This document shows positions 1 through 11,014 of a stretch of 64,000 nucleotides of DNA, piece after piece. The notes below the pieces were generated by a model. That model was not told where the DNA came from, made no database searches, and saw only the letters and a program-made list of their open reading frames with translations. The position numbers were made by a program, and so were the translations under genes. Source of the DNA: Cinnamomum chago (lineage: Eukaryota > Streptophyta > Magnoliopsida > Laurales > Lauraceae); assembly GCA_038049695.1 (NCBI GenBank), contig CP142454.1:91688001-91752000 (forward strand). Reading direction: 5' to 3'. Positions within the stretch are counted from its first letter, which is position 1. Each line of letters opens with the position of its first letter.

Positions 1-36
1 TGAAATTTTTCTTTTTGTTTTTAGATTTTTTGACAA

Positions 37-1041
37 TCAATGCTTCCGATGTGCTTTCATTTGCATCACCTTTAGGCTCGGACGTGTAAAATCTAGAATC
101 CACACAATATGCTTCCATCCCTTTGAAGGGTTTCTTGTCAGCAAAGACTCGACGTACTTCTGAATTTTTATCAATGTATTTGATACATTGGTGTAACGTC
201 GAAGGGACAACATAGTTTTCATGAATCCATGGCCTTCCGAGGAGCAAATTGTAGGAAGTTTCGGCCCCAATGGCGTAGACCACGACCTAAGATTTCATGT
301 CTCCAATCTGACATGGAATAACTATCCTACCAATAGCCTTTTGTGTTTCTCCATTGTATGCTGATATGCTGAGTTTTGTATAGATGAGCTTGCTAGTTGG
401 ATTCCCAAATATTTTAAGGCCAGTAGTGGCATGAGGTTAATTGTTGATCCAGGGTCAATTTGCATTCTTGGTAATTCAACTTCACCGATATATCCTGTGA
501 AGTATAATGGCCGATTGTGCATTACATCCCCGAGTAACATTTCATCCTTCGTGAAACTGATTGTAGCAGCCATAGCTGCTCTTAAATTGAAGCATTCTTT
601 ACATTTCTGTTTTTGCTATACTTGTACTTGGTGGACATGAGATGCATATTGGTCTGGGTTCATGAGAGCTGCTGCAGCAGCTTTTCAAATGTCTGGAGAC
701 AGTCTCAACTTGTCATGCATTCATATACGTGCGGGGATGCGTGCTAGATGTTCAAGCAAACCAAATCTAAAGGGCTCCTGAAGACTAGACAAACCACCAT
801 TCTTGACATTTCTTTCTGTAAGCTTTGTAGCCTTGTCTTGGTTAACATTTGCATCATAATTTTTATGGTAATCTAGCCCAGAGCGAGTCCCTTTGCCTAC
901 CTCCTGTACCTCAGGAAAACATAAGGAAATCTCTTCGCTATTTGCTTCTGCAGTTTTCGAAGATTCAGAGGATGTCAAATTGGATGTTGATGAACTCTCT
1001 AGTTTGTCTTCATCAGAAATTTCATGGTCGATCCCAACCAT
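37..1041 (-). pseudogene. Tat polyprotein fragment: acidic linker and retropepsin, region 1
   Basis: Read right to left, the segment holds a Ser/Glu-rich linker (721-1041) and then an aspartic protease. The protease core at 322-573 has the active-site motif IDPGSTINLMPL, and the first part of the following segment lies at 37-270. The homologous copy at 51904-52506 shows the second protease hallmark, NLLLGRPWI. The coding frame differs from that of gag (1115-5167). Comparison with region 2 shows this is a local indel near 1125 and not a programmed frameshift. A second 1-bp deletion near 396 (one G fewer than region 2) shifts the frame just after the active site. The enzyme would cleave the Gag-Pol polyprotein, but this copy is broken. 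Confidence 0.75.
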
Positions 1042-1114
1042 ATTACATGGCCAATATAATCCTTCGACATCCTCATCCGCATCCCATGGGGTATCATTAT
1101 CCCATGTTAAGGCT

Positions 1115-4100
1115 TCAATTTCTTGGGGGTGTCCTTGGTCCTCCTACAAAACACCATGGAATTGGGTATAAAGGATTGAGGGGCCCAATTGGTCTAGGCA
1201 TGTGGCTCATTGCATGAATGACCCTTTTTGCTTTGATTTTTCTTCTAGCCACATCATCATATGCCCAGATTTCATCTTCCTCCAACACATATTCGTATGA
1301 TCTTATGTTTTCACTATTGGATGAGTAAAAGATCCACACATCAGAGTCTGAATCTGAACCATCAGCATCATATCCATCAAGTGCCAGTGAATCATCACAT
1401 ACATCTGAGGACTTGTCCACTTCGTCAATCCTATCAATATCTGCATTTTCATTGGCTACTTCCCCCATGATAATTGTAGGAAGATCTTTTCTTTGCCATT
1501 CTAGAGTCAAATTCCATAGGGATGCAGTATAAATGACAATTTTCACTATGCCTTCAATCCATCTCCTAATATCATCATCATCAAGCAATTCATTGTCATC
1601 ATTTGGGTCGGTTGACAAACTCGAGGGTTCTGAAGGGTCACTATCATTCACTGTCGATGTGAGGTCGGGGATAAAGTATAGCTCATCATGGTATCCTTGA
1701 GTAAAAATATGTCGTCTGGTTGAATCTTGACTTAATTCATCTGAACTTTCGGAAGAAATCACGCCATCTATATATCCCCATCTAAGGCCATAATTACCAT
1801 CACCTTGATCCAGTTCTTTTTTCAACTCTACCAGTGAGGGACAGTTGCATGAGAGTATATCCTCTTTTAACTCACTTAATTCATCTTTCTGCTTTTGATT
1901 TTCTAAAGACAAAAAGAGATCAAGTGACAAGAAGTCCTTGAGAGTAAATGGAACTCGAGGCTCTTGTGTTAACAAATCTACTGGGGTGACAACCTCTTTT
2001 CATTTACTAGGCTTTTTCTTGTTATTTGGCCTACGTCTTTTCTTTTGTTTTCTTTCCCCCATAGCATTTCTCATATGATAGTTGCTATTCCAGAAGGGAT
2101 TTGACACTGCAACAGAGCGTGATTTGCTTCTTACTGTCTCCCACGCTTCTTCTGACAAGATATCTGGATGGACCCACATCATCACACCATTTGGAATTTT
2201 TACTAGAACTAATCCATCCCTACTTTCCAATGGGTTTACCAAGCGAAGTTCGACATCTACCTCTTCTTCTTGCACAATGGGAATTCTAACTGGTTGTTTG
2301 AAACTTCTAAAGTGAACAGACACCATGTTAGTTGTCACCTTCTTGTCTTCTTTAGCCAAGGTGATGATCCCATTGTCAAGTAACTCCTGGACCTTATTCT
2401 TAAAGACCCAGCAGTCTTTTATACCATGACTTATGACCCTGTGGTCTATGCAAAACTTTGGGTCATTTGTTTTGCCTTCTTCTTCTGGTCTTTTGCATGG
2501 CGGAAGCTTGATTTTATCATTTTTTAGGAGAGTATGAAAAATTGACTCAGAATCTTCAATAGCAAATTCATATTCTCGAGACATTCTTTCTTGTAAAGTT
2601 TGATTTCTCTTCATCTTGTTTTGGTCCTCATTATCTCTCTTCTGATTATTTTCGAGTTTCCTTGAGTCAAGGGGTGAAGCTACTTGAACCGCCATAGCTT
2701 CTTTCTTTTTGCCCCCACTTTTTGGTGGTTCAATCTTCTTGGTAGATTTATTTTCTATTTCTCGATCTTTAATGATTATTTCAGCTTCTATTGCTGCTTC
2801 TAACAACTCACCAAGGTCTTTTGCTTTATTTCCGACCAACTTAGCCCTTACTTTTGAATGCAAGTTTGTCCTACACATGTCCATCAAGGACTCATGTGAA
2901 AGGTTTTCCGGACATTGAAATGACAAAGCTTGCCATCTTTTGATAAAGGCAGTCGCTGATTCTTCTTTGCCTTGTTTTTCTGTACATAGGCGAGCTGTAG
3001 TCACTGAACTGTCGGCATCGAAAAAATGATCAGTTAACTTTTGTTATATATCCTTCCATGACTTTATGGAACCGCTTGGTAGCCTTTTATACCAATCGAA
3101 GGTTGTTCCTTTCAATGTACTGGTGAACAATCGGATTTTTAATGCATCATTATTATATATCTCTCCAGTCAAAACCTTGAAGTGGCATAGATGCTGATAA
3201 GATGAAGTACTTCCATCATATGATTGCAAATGAGGCTGCTTGAATTTAGGTGGAAATGGCTCATCATCCATCCAGGCTGGATAAGGTGGGTTTGATCCTT
3301 TTTTGGATGATGTTACCCCCACAGTGGCATTTTCAATCATCTTTTGGACTGCTTCAACCGTGACTCGGGTTTTGCTCAACTCTTCTTCGTCATTATTATG
3401 GTCCGTATCATGATCATGATTATCTCTTTGATCACGTCTGTTGTGATCATTGCGAGATTGTCGTCCGGACTCCTTTTTGTTAATCTGCGTTTGAAGAGTG
3501 ACCATCATTGTCATCATCTCTTCAAATCATTTATTTGTATCCTGGACATTTTGCATGAAACTTGGCGTGGGATTTGACTCTGAGAACTCTGGATTACCAT
3601 CTTGGCCTGTCACATAAACAGGAGGTACACTTGATTCTGACGAGAGTAGACCTGTGAGCTCGCCTAATACTCCCAATGTTCTTGGTGCCTGTTCATTAGA
3701 TGATCCTTGTGAACTACTTGCATCACAAATGTGATCTTTTTTTGTTACCTTCCTTCCTTTGGCAGTCGTGACACTCCTTGTTTACGGCCGTTGGGTGTCG
3801 AAAAAATCCACCATTTCCTTAACATAGGTCGATGATTCTTTCTTTTTCTTACCTTTGCCAGCCATATTGACCGACATAACTGATTCTTCGGGCTCTTTTG
3901 GGATCCACATGGGTACGATCTTAAATTCATGGGCCTTGTGGGCCGCTCTTCTTTTCTTTTTAGATGCCCGTTGGCATGCTATTTGTACGCTTGTCTCATC
4001 AGATGGTGTCTTTTCTTTAAGCTTTACAATCAGTTGAGGTGCGACATCATTTGAAGGTCGCTCCCTAATTTCGACTTGGGTTGGATCAATTCTCCTCTTT

Positions 4101-5167
4101 GCCTTAGCCCTTTTGGCATAATGATGAGCTTTGTCTTGCTTGACTTGGTGAAGGGATTGAGTCTGCATAGGTGGATTCCCACTTGAGTTGACTTGTTTGT
4201 TAATTCTTTTTTTATAGCTCTTGGATAAAACTCGAGGTCGGACCATCTGCTTCTTTGCAACAAAGTCATAATCATCCTTTTTGCTTCCAGGTCTAAATTT
4301 TGCTGGCATGTTTTTTCTTGTCACCATTCAGGGATCATTTGAGCCCGGTGAAAATTTGACAACTAAAGGACCTCTCATTTTCTTAGGGGGGCGCTACGGG
4401 GCTTTTTCATCCATTATCACATTCTTTCCCTTAAGTAAGGTGAGAGGCTCGAAAGCATTTTCCATGGGTACCGAAAATTGGTCCCATACTGAAGTCTTCC
4501 TAGGCCGTTGCGTCTAGCCAGGCTTAGCCACTTTGGTGGGGTAAGTACTAGGATGCGACCTGGTAACATCATCCCAAGTTCTAGTCTTTCTTACCACTCT
4601 GGTGGGGTAAGTGCTAGATACAAGGGGCTTTTGTTTCATTTTTTAGCATCCATGACCCATAAACCGTACCGCTCTGGTGGGGCAGGTGTGGGTGCATGGA
4701 ACTACAAAATTATCTTCATCATTTTTCATTTGACATTTTATATTTGATTGGAATTTAATGGATTGATTAAACTTGGATCCATTCAAACATACCTTATTTT
4801 GAAATTGATATGTTGATGGAGTTTGGTGAGAGTTACCTAACTGACAATAAGCTCCATGGTTGGACGTCCCTTGCTTGTCCTTTGGAACTTGGTAGTTTTC
4901 TAACCCTATGTCAGCTTGTTGACCATTAGCTAGTTGATCAACTTGAAAATGAGGAAATTTGCCTTCTTTTGACACTTCATGAGTTTTGGAGAAAGCAAAC
5001 TTCTGATTTTCTAAAACTACATTTTCTCCTTGCAACTCTTCAAACCTTCTCTTTGCAGTCTTTACAATGGTCTTGATCATTTCAATGAAGTTTCTTGCTT
5101 GGACTTTGGCCTCTAGGTAGGCCTTGTACTTGGTATCGTCAAAGGTGACGACAAGCTTGGTTGCCAT
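1115..5167 (-). pseudogene. Tat gag, region 1 (about 1350 codons, several stops)
   Basis: One minus-strand frame holds five open segments: 4643-5167, 3782-4327, 3044-3517, 2000-3004 and 1115-1975. They are separated by in-frame stops, for example TAA at 3041-3043 where region 2 has GAA. The start codon at 5165-5167 (MATKLVV) lies 102 bp inside the LTR edge and is shared with region 2. In order, the protein has a possible coiled coil (about residues 25-60), a Lys/Arg-rich stretch (3782-4327), and the capsid (retrotransposon gag family; LKGTTFDWYKRLPSGSI in 3044-3517). A zinc-knuckle-like CIDHRVISHGIKDC follows near 2420-2460, then a long Ser/Asp/Glu-rich tail. It would form the virus-like particle and bind RNA. 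The length is large for a gypsy gag, and the tail has no function I recognise. Confidence 0.8.
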
Positions 5168-5244
5168 TGATGAAACTTAATGACAAAACTTGAGATACTT
5201 TATGTTTTACACCCTGAAAAGAAGAAATAAACAGTGAGCTATAT

Positions 5245-5262
5245 GTCCCACCGGGCATGCCA
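5245..5262 (-). other. Primer binding site of Tat region 1
   Basis: On the minus strand the sequence TGGCATGCCCGGTGGGAC begins with TGG, the complement of a tRNA CCA tail. It lies seven bases inside the LTR edge at 5270. The same site in slightly changed form is at 58919-58936. I cannot assign the tRNA with certainty. Confidence 0.6.
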
Positions 5263-5269
5263 AAAATTT

Positions 5270-6664
5270 TGTACGGGCAGAATTTTTTATGAAAGTTCAA
5301 TGGGTTTGTAGAACCCAATATGCTCATTAGATGCAGGATCGTATGTGAATTAATTATAAACAGAAACTGTTACTTAATAAAATGCTCATGAAATTTTAAA
5401 TCAGTAAATCTGACAAACTATTCCACCAATCATATTTTGGAACATATAGAGATAATTGTCTGAAGGGTTTTTTGTGGATGAAATAATTTGTACTGATTCA
5501 AAGCATATTTTCAACAGGTGGGAGTCAAACAGAAGTCACATCCTCAAGAAGCTAAGTATGCTGTGCACACTCATTTTCTTTTATTGGATGATGACATTCC
5601 TTACCTGAATGACTTATGGATTACTATAAAAAAAAAAGGAACCAAAAAATAAAAAACTTGAGCCGAATATTCACTGATAAAGATATCAATTCATTCTTTT
5701 TTTTTTTTTTGTATTCATGAATAGGAATTTACAATGACACATTATCTACAAGCAATAAAATTCAAAGAAAAAAAATCAGGAAATGTAGACTCAAAGAGAG
5801 GTTCTACACATGCAATCCCGTTTTCTCACTCTACATGAAATGCAAATAAACAATAAAAAAATGTAGGGATTTGGCTCAAAAGTAGGAAGTCATGCTCCAT
5901 CACTTGATGGAGGCATGATCCTAGTCCTTAACTTGCTTCAAATCTTCTCTTCAGGAATGATCTCTTCGCTTGATAATTCTGGCAGCGCGTCGTCGGAAAA
6001 TGGCAGCGCAGTTCTCTCTCTCTCTCTTTTTATATCGAATTCTTCAGAGTTCTTCCTAGTCTTTGGTTTTTCCCCCTTTTCTTGCATCAGGTAGTGGCCT
6101 TTTATAGGCTTCTTGGAGCCAATCTCCAAGGCAGTTGCTGCCCCACGTTCTCCATTTCCTACCCATTTTCTCTAGCTTTGGGTATTCCTCTTAGACTCCA
6201 CATGTCATTTAACCACATGTTTGCAAAAGATCTGGCTCCCATCACATGATTGATGTTCATACAATTTTTGGTAACGTGACTAAAATAATAGCCTACCCAC
6301 AGTCTATCAAATTTGGTCGCATGGATTTGATGACATGGTCACCAAACATTGGGTTAAACCTGGACAACATAGTCAAAAAAAAAATAAATCAGCTTAGCCT
6401 TGTATTAATCAGTCCCAACACACTACCATATAAATCTGAGAGAGTCTGATGGGTCATTTAAAATTAATTGGCTAGAGATCCACTCTCAGTCAAAGGGTAT
6501 AACATGGGGTGTGACTCACATAAACAGGTGGCCAGTTATTAATTTGGGAATGAGCCCAATGGCTAAATAGATTTAGGCATGTCAATACATAAGTAGGCCC
6601 AATGCATTGCTGGGTTTAGGCCCATCTAAACAGGTCATGGGACAGTGGATTTCATGTTTCATAG
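5270..6664 (-). mobile_element. Tat LTR1, segment 1 of 4
   Basis: The LTR runs from TGTACGGGCAG at 5270 (its 3' end on the minus strand) to CCAACA at 45423 (its 5' end, TGTTGG on the minus strand). Without the insertions it is about 2.1 kb. This first segment aligns with 58944-60460 of LTR2. LTR2 carries a 125-bp stretch (59852-59976) that is absent here at about 6177. The segment contains a T-run (5697-5711), a CT microsatellite (about 6011-6027) and a minus-strand TATA box. It ends at CATAG, the target duplication of the next insertion. Confidence 0.85.
6098..6108 (-). promoter_or_regulatory. TATA box of Tat LTR1
   Basis: The minus strand reads CCTATAAAAGG, an excellent plant TATA box. It is conserved in LTR2 at 59772-59782. 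Transcription would run leftwards into gag, with a GA-rich tract 70-90 bp downstream in the predicted leader. Confidence 0.7.
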
Positions 6665-6669
6665 TGTCA

Positions 6670-6696
6670 CGCCCCCGAACCAGAACCTCGGGGGCG
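6670..6696. repeat. Terminal GC hairpin of LARD LTR S1
   Basis: CGCCCCCGA and TCGGGGGCG form a perfect 9-bp inverted repeat with a 9-base loop, five bases from the LTR edge. The same hairpin occurs at the same edge of every LARD LTR in the window (21788, 27675, 33513 and about 38173) but not at the Tekay LTR end. Confidence 0.8.
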
Positions 6697-7309
6697 GGAA
6701 ATGGGATTAAGCATAAATATATTTTACTTCTCCCAGGATCCGCGTATGTGAAGACAACACATCTCAACTCATTCTGAATATTTTGCGGAAGCATTTGTGG
6801 CGTTGCGACCCGAAGTCCGTGGCCATCGGATTCCGCGTCGCACTCAACCTTTAGCACATAGCTAATATATCAAGAATCATATCAGACTGGAGTAACCATC
6901 ACAATAAATTACAGAGCTGACAGTAACAGGATATTACATTCCCAAATATGTTCAAGTTACAATTATCAATGTACATTAATTAAGAATCCCAAGAAAAGGG
7001 CTAATAAAAGCCATACAACAATAAGCTATAAACTACTACCCAAATGTGACGTAGCTCCGATGTCAAGCTCAATGTCTACATGACATAGCCGACAAACCAA
7101 CCTGCAAGGCATGGCTCCACAGCCAACAAAACACTCAACTCGGGGCGAAGAAATCTGAACCTGAGTACCAAAAGTAGTGGGTCAGACACGACGGTCTGGC
7201 AGGTGGATGAAAAGATAACAAATATACTGCAGAATAAAACATATGATAAATCATGCTATTCGATCAAATGCTGCATATAATTAAACGGGTGCAAAAGTCG
7301 GGAATCTCG

Positions 7310-7870
7310 GGGAAAACCTGTATTCATTTCAAGTATGGGTAAAACATGAAGATCTAATAAAACATGTATTCATTTACATTATCTATAATCATAGATATTT
7401 GACAATCGGGTATTCGTCTAAAACATGTATAAATATAGTGGTTTGACAAAACAAACGTTCATTTGAGACTTAAGTAAAAACATAGGTATACAACAAATTA
7501 GGTATTCATAGCAGTCTGGCAAAACCAAGGTCCACTTGAAACATATGTAAAAATACAGATATTTAACGAACCGGGTGTTCATTTGAAACAGGTGTAACCA
7601 AAGAAATCTGACAAAGCTAATGTTCATTTATCCATAATTCAAAGCATGGGTATTCCACAAATCGGGCATCGTTTAAAACAGGTATAAACATAGGAATTTG
7701 GCAAAACAAGTGTAATTTAAAACATATTTCAAAGCATGGATATTTCACAATTCGAGTAATCATTTAAAACAGGTATAAACATAGGAATCTGGAATACAAG
7801 TGTCATTTAAAACAAAGCACGGGTATTTAACAATTCGGGTATTCACCCAACCGACATTCATTTAAAACAT
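7310..7870. repeat. Degenerate ~90-bp tandem repeat in LARD LTR S1
   Basis: About six diverged units share the pattern CGGGTATTCATTTAAAACA, then TGGCAAAACAAGTGTCATTT, then a CATGGATATTTAACAA-like stretch. The same array is found in all LARD LTRs here. It is missing from the Tekay LTRs and accounts for about half of their size difference. Confidence 0.7.
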
Positions 7871-8167
7871 ATACGTGTACAAAGAACAGAAGGCAATATA
7901 ATAATAACTGAATTTACATTGGAGAATATTAACACTTGTTTAAATAACAACTTTCATAAAGGAAACAAATCATTTATCGGAAAGCAAGTAAACAATATAA
8001 AACATGTCGGGTATCCAAGGAATCGGGAAACTGGCAAGATGGCAATCACAAGAAGCTATGTCCTCTATCACCGAAGTGACAAGAGTATAACGGGATGTTG
8101 GTCTCAGTCACACAAGGTGAGGAGACTCAACGCAAATCATATATACAATATAAATATACGGGAACGG

Positions 8168-8228
8168 GACCACGGTAGCGAACCGGGTATCGGGACGGGA
8201 CCACGGTAATAAACGGGTATCGGGATCC
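8168..8228. repeat. ~30-bp direct repeat (GACCACGGTA..CGGGTATCGG), two units
   Basis: Two units start at 8168 and 8198. Homologous arrays have two units in the Tekay 5' LTR (about 16436-16500), three in the LARD concatemer LTRs and in the Tekay solo LTR, and four in LARD S2 (39664-39781). Confidence 0.7.
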
Positions 8229-8739
8229 AAACTGCAGCTGGCGGGACGGGAGAGGGATTTCCAAGTCGGTGGATCAAACCGACAAGGTGTCCAAGCTTAG
8301 TGATGCCGACTCATAGGTCAAAACCAATCGAGACATATGCAAGTAAATCAAGTACAGTAAATAAACGGGCAAAACGGGGGTGCTCAAGGGCACACTGTCA
8401 TTTCATATCGGGCAACACATCTCGGGATCAATAACTGTTACTAATGTAACTTCAATGCTTTCGGGAAAACAAGTCATGTAATGCAAATCTCGGGAAAAGA
8501 GGTAAGACAATGAACTATAACAATTTCGGGAAAAATAATAATTTCAAGATCTATTTAAGCGAATAGGGGTCCCGTATGTCGATTATAATAATTTACTTGG
8601 TACTCCTTGAGTTTGAAGACATTCCGGGCTCCTTATGCACTTTGGATTTTCAACACTTCGAATGACATTCTCGTGATATGGTTTTTTTCTCGGATGGCCT
8701 CATGCAATGCCTAGTGAATCTCCTTTGATCGACAAAGCT

Positions 8740-9060
8740 CAACGCTCGAACGAACCGGCGAGTTCGTTCGAGCGGGGAGCTTTTCGAAATCTGGGGAATT
8801 TCGGTTAGCTGGCGGTTAGCCGCTGCTGACCGCACAGCTGACCGCGGCTGGGCTGCAGAAATGCAGCTTACTGGAAAGCTGACCGCCAAGTGCGGTTAGA
8901 TGGCGGTTAGCCGTCGATGTGTTCGGCGGTTAGCCGCTGGCCAACCGTGGAGCTGACTGAGTTTTGAGGTGGAGAAGGGTGCTCTCTGGAAAAGTAACCG
9001 TAACATTTCGGCTAGCTGGCGGTTAGCCGCCAGTCACCAGGCGGCTAGCCGCCAGGTGAC
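8740..9060. repeat. Palindrome cluster, GGCGGTTAGCCGCC type, in LARD LTR S1
   Basis: Five near-palindromes based on GGCGGTTAGCCGCC lie at 8811, 8902, 8925, 9018 and 9040 (the last is GGCGGCTAGCCGCC, a perfect palindrome). They are preceded by an inverted pair of GCTCGAACGAAC and GTTCGTTCGAGC at about 8752-8773. The block is GC-rich in an AT-rich LTR. It occupies the place where other family members carry different palindromes. Confidence 0.75.
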
Positions 9061-10306
9061 CGCAGGCTGACCACCAGGTGCGGGAATCACCCACTGTGTT
9101 CAGATTTAAGCCCTTTCTCCTCCTCAAACCATTCTCCTCACTTCCACTTAATCCTTGCCACAAAACTGAGCTAAAAGCTCCTCCAATGCAACTATCTACA
9201 CTTCTCCACAACTCCAATATGGGTTTATTCCATCACCTCATCCATCAATATCAAATCCAATGCAATTAAAGAAAGAAGGAAACCATTTCACAATAGGGTA
9301 CATTTGATATAAGCAAGAAGAAATTAAATGACATTCACCAATACACTTATAAGACATAAATGCACTACCATGAATGCACTACCAACGCTCTATCATGGGC
9401 ATTTATTTCAAACCAATGTAATAAATAGACATGAGTGAAAAGCACCAAAAAATCATGGAAAGCTTATAAAGATCAAAACATCCACTTGCATTTCTCTTCC
9501 AAAATCACTTCAAATCCTCATTAAACTCCAATGAACAATTAAATTCAAACACCTCTTTAAATGAGTATCAATTCAAGTCAATGTGACTTATAACATAACC
9601 ATGAATAGCCAATCCAACCTCATTCCTTATAAAACCATATGAACAAACTTGACTAAATAAAATGCATACATTCCCAAGAGTTCCAAGAGATTTAACAAGA
9701 GAGAAAAACCAATTCATATGCATTTCGAAATCAATAGAAATGTGACAAGAAGCATATGTGCAAACATGTATCCAATGATCAAGAACAAGTAATAAAACTT
9801 AAGATTTTCTCATAAAACTTAATAATCATTCAAACCATCCATTCATCCACTTGCCTTGGGCTCCAAGCTAGAAAACCAAGCCTCTAATCACCTCTCAAGC
9901 TCAAGATCAACAATCTCTACAAAAAAACCCCCAAAACAAACCCTAAAATGGGTTAAACAAAGGAAGACAATGAATGGGCTCATACCAAGCTAGGAAATAG
10001 AACTTAAGGGGAAGCCATTGCACAAAAAGGGAAAATGGGAAGGAGTCTTTACCTCTAGAGTCATGAATCAACAAGAAGAAGCTTGCAATAGGGGCTGCCC
10101 ACCTTGGTTTCCCACAAAAATGGTGTCAAACAAGAGAGGAGATGAAGGAGAGGAAGTTGCCGGAGTTTCCTCGTCGGATTGGTGGCTTGGAGGCTCCATA
10201 AGAGTAAGAGAAATGGAAGAAATGGAGAAGAAGGGCTGCTGGCACTGTAGCTGGGAGGTTTCAGTCGATGGAATGGAGAAATGAGGGAGAAAGAGAGAGT
10301 GGAGTC

Positions 10307-10318
10307 ACTTATATAATG
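10307..10318 (-). promoter_or_regulatory. TATA box of LARD LTR S1
   Basis: The minus strand reads ATTATATAAGTG at the position where the other LARD LTRs have CTTATAAGAGG. Transcription would run leftwards, with the palindrome cluster roughly 1.3 kb downstream. Confidence 0.5.
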
Positions 10319-10826
10319 GGTGGGTGTGGGCCCCACCACACTCAAAGCTTGCCAAGGGTAAAACATCTCCTTGTGGGCCTCGGATGCGATCGACGAAGAA
10401 GAGAAAAATGTTTCTCATATAATCTAGTTTTCAAAAAGTATAACTTTGGCATGGTTCTGGGATCTCAAAATTTGGGTCCAGATTTGGTGTGAAAAGACTG
10501 TTTTGCCCTTCGGGCTGGAAAAACTGATTTTCGAAACTTCGAATGGGCACGGAGTGAACACGAAAGTTGTAGAGAATAACAAAATAAGTCAAATGAGGCT
10601 AAAACAAGAATTATCAGGAATTTCGAATAATCTCCCAATCTCGCGCAAAGTCACTAAAAGAACCCCCAAAGGGTCCCACTAATCACAAAGGCCCTCAAAA
10701 TTCCCCAAAACTAGAGAAAACCATTCTAGCTCTCAAACTCAACCCAACAAATACTAAACCCACTAAAAGAAACTAATCCACCACAAAACAACACTAATCC
10801 AGGAAATTAGGGGTCGGGTTCTCACA

Positions 10827-11014
10827 CATAGATTGTCATTTTTATCTTGGGTCAGGCCTAGGCCAGAATTTAGCTTTGGCTTAGACCAAGATTGGTCACA
10901 TACTTAGGCCAGAAATGACCCTCCTCTATTCAATCAAAACTGGTTGTATGGACTAATTCATATGGCTTAGGCCAGAAATTGGCATGGATTGGCCAAAAAT
11001 TGGCATGAATTAAT
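10827..11014 (-). mobile_element. Tat LTR1, segment 2 of 4
   Basis: After the CATAG duplication the sequence resumes exactly where 6664 stopped, aligning with LTR2 from about 60456. It contains the first 57-bp tandem repeat unit (from 10955). It ends at TTAAT, the target duplication of the Tekay solo LTR, which falls at the boundary between two 57-bp units. Confidence 0.85.

Larger units (their letters stand above)
1..5269 (-). mobile_element. Tat-clade Ty3/Gypsy retrotransposon, internal region 1 (partial)
   Basis: This is the 5' half of a Tat-type internal region read on the minus strand: primer site, gag and protease. It runs off the left edge of the window at a point equivalent to about 51893 in internal region 2, so polymerase and integrase are missing from view. 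It is collinear with 51893-58943 apart from small indels and the copia-like LTR present only in region 2. Its right end meets LTR1 at 5270 with a primer site between them. This is the order expected downstream of a 5' LTR. Confidence 0.85.
6665..10826 (-). mobile_element. Solo LTR of LARD-like (non-autonomous Tekay-related) family, copy S1
   Basis: This 4162-bp element begins TGTCACGCCCCCGAACC and ends GGGTCGGGTTCTCACA on the plus strand (TG...CA). It is flanked by perfect CATAG duplications (6660-6664, 10827-10831). No internal region or second LTR is present, so it is a solo LTR. It is read on the minus strand, as judged from the primer-site side of full copies at 21783-37568. Its middle part (about 8090-8730) resembles the LTR of the full Tekay element more than the other LARD copies: same short-repeat count, and a shared block next to the palindromes. 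It has no coding content. Confidence 0.88.

Noticed and set aside
1115-1975. Programmed frameshift between Tat gag and protease
   Set aside because: Region 2 reads through this junction in one frame. The shift in region 1 is a local indel near 1125.
5697-5711. Poly-T runs (also about 45716-45731, 59371-59387 and 61495-61514) as LINE/SINE tails or terminators
   Set aside because: Each lies at a fixed place in the Tat LTR or 3' untranslated region of both copies and is part of the element.
7310-7870. CRISPR-like array
   Set aside because: Units of ~90 bp diverge throughout and have no repeat/spacer alternation. The setting is a plant LTR.
8740-9060. Inverted-repeat DNA transposon (MITE) inside LARD S1
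   Set aside because: The palindromes are many short separate units without a target duplication or a pair of long terminal inverted repeats, and homologous LTRs have other palindromes at the same place.
6665-10826. DNA transposon, because the ends partly mirror each other (GGGGCG and GGGTCGGG)
   Set aside because: TG...CA ends, a 5-bp duplication and identity with LTRs that border a primer site and polypurine tract show it is an LTR.
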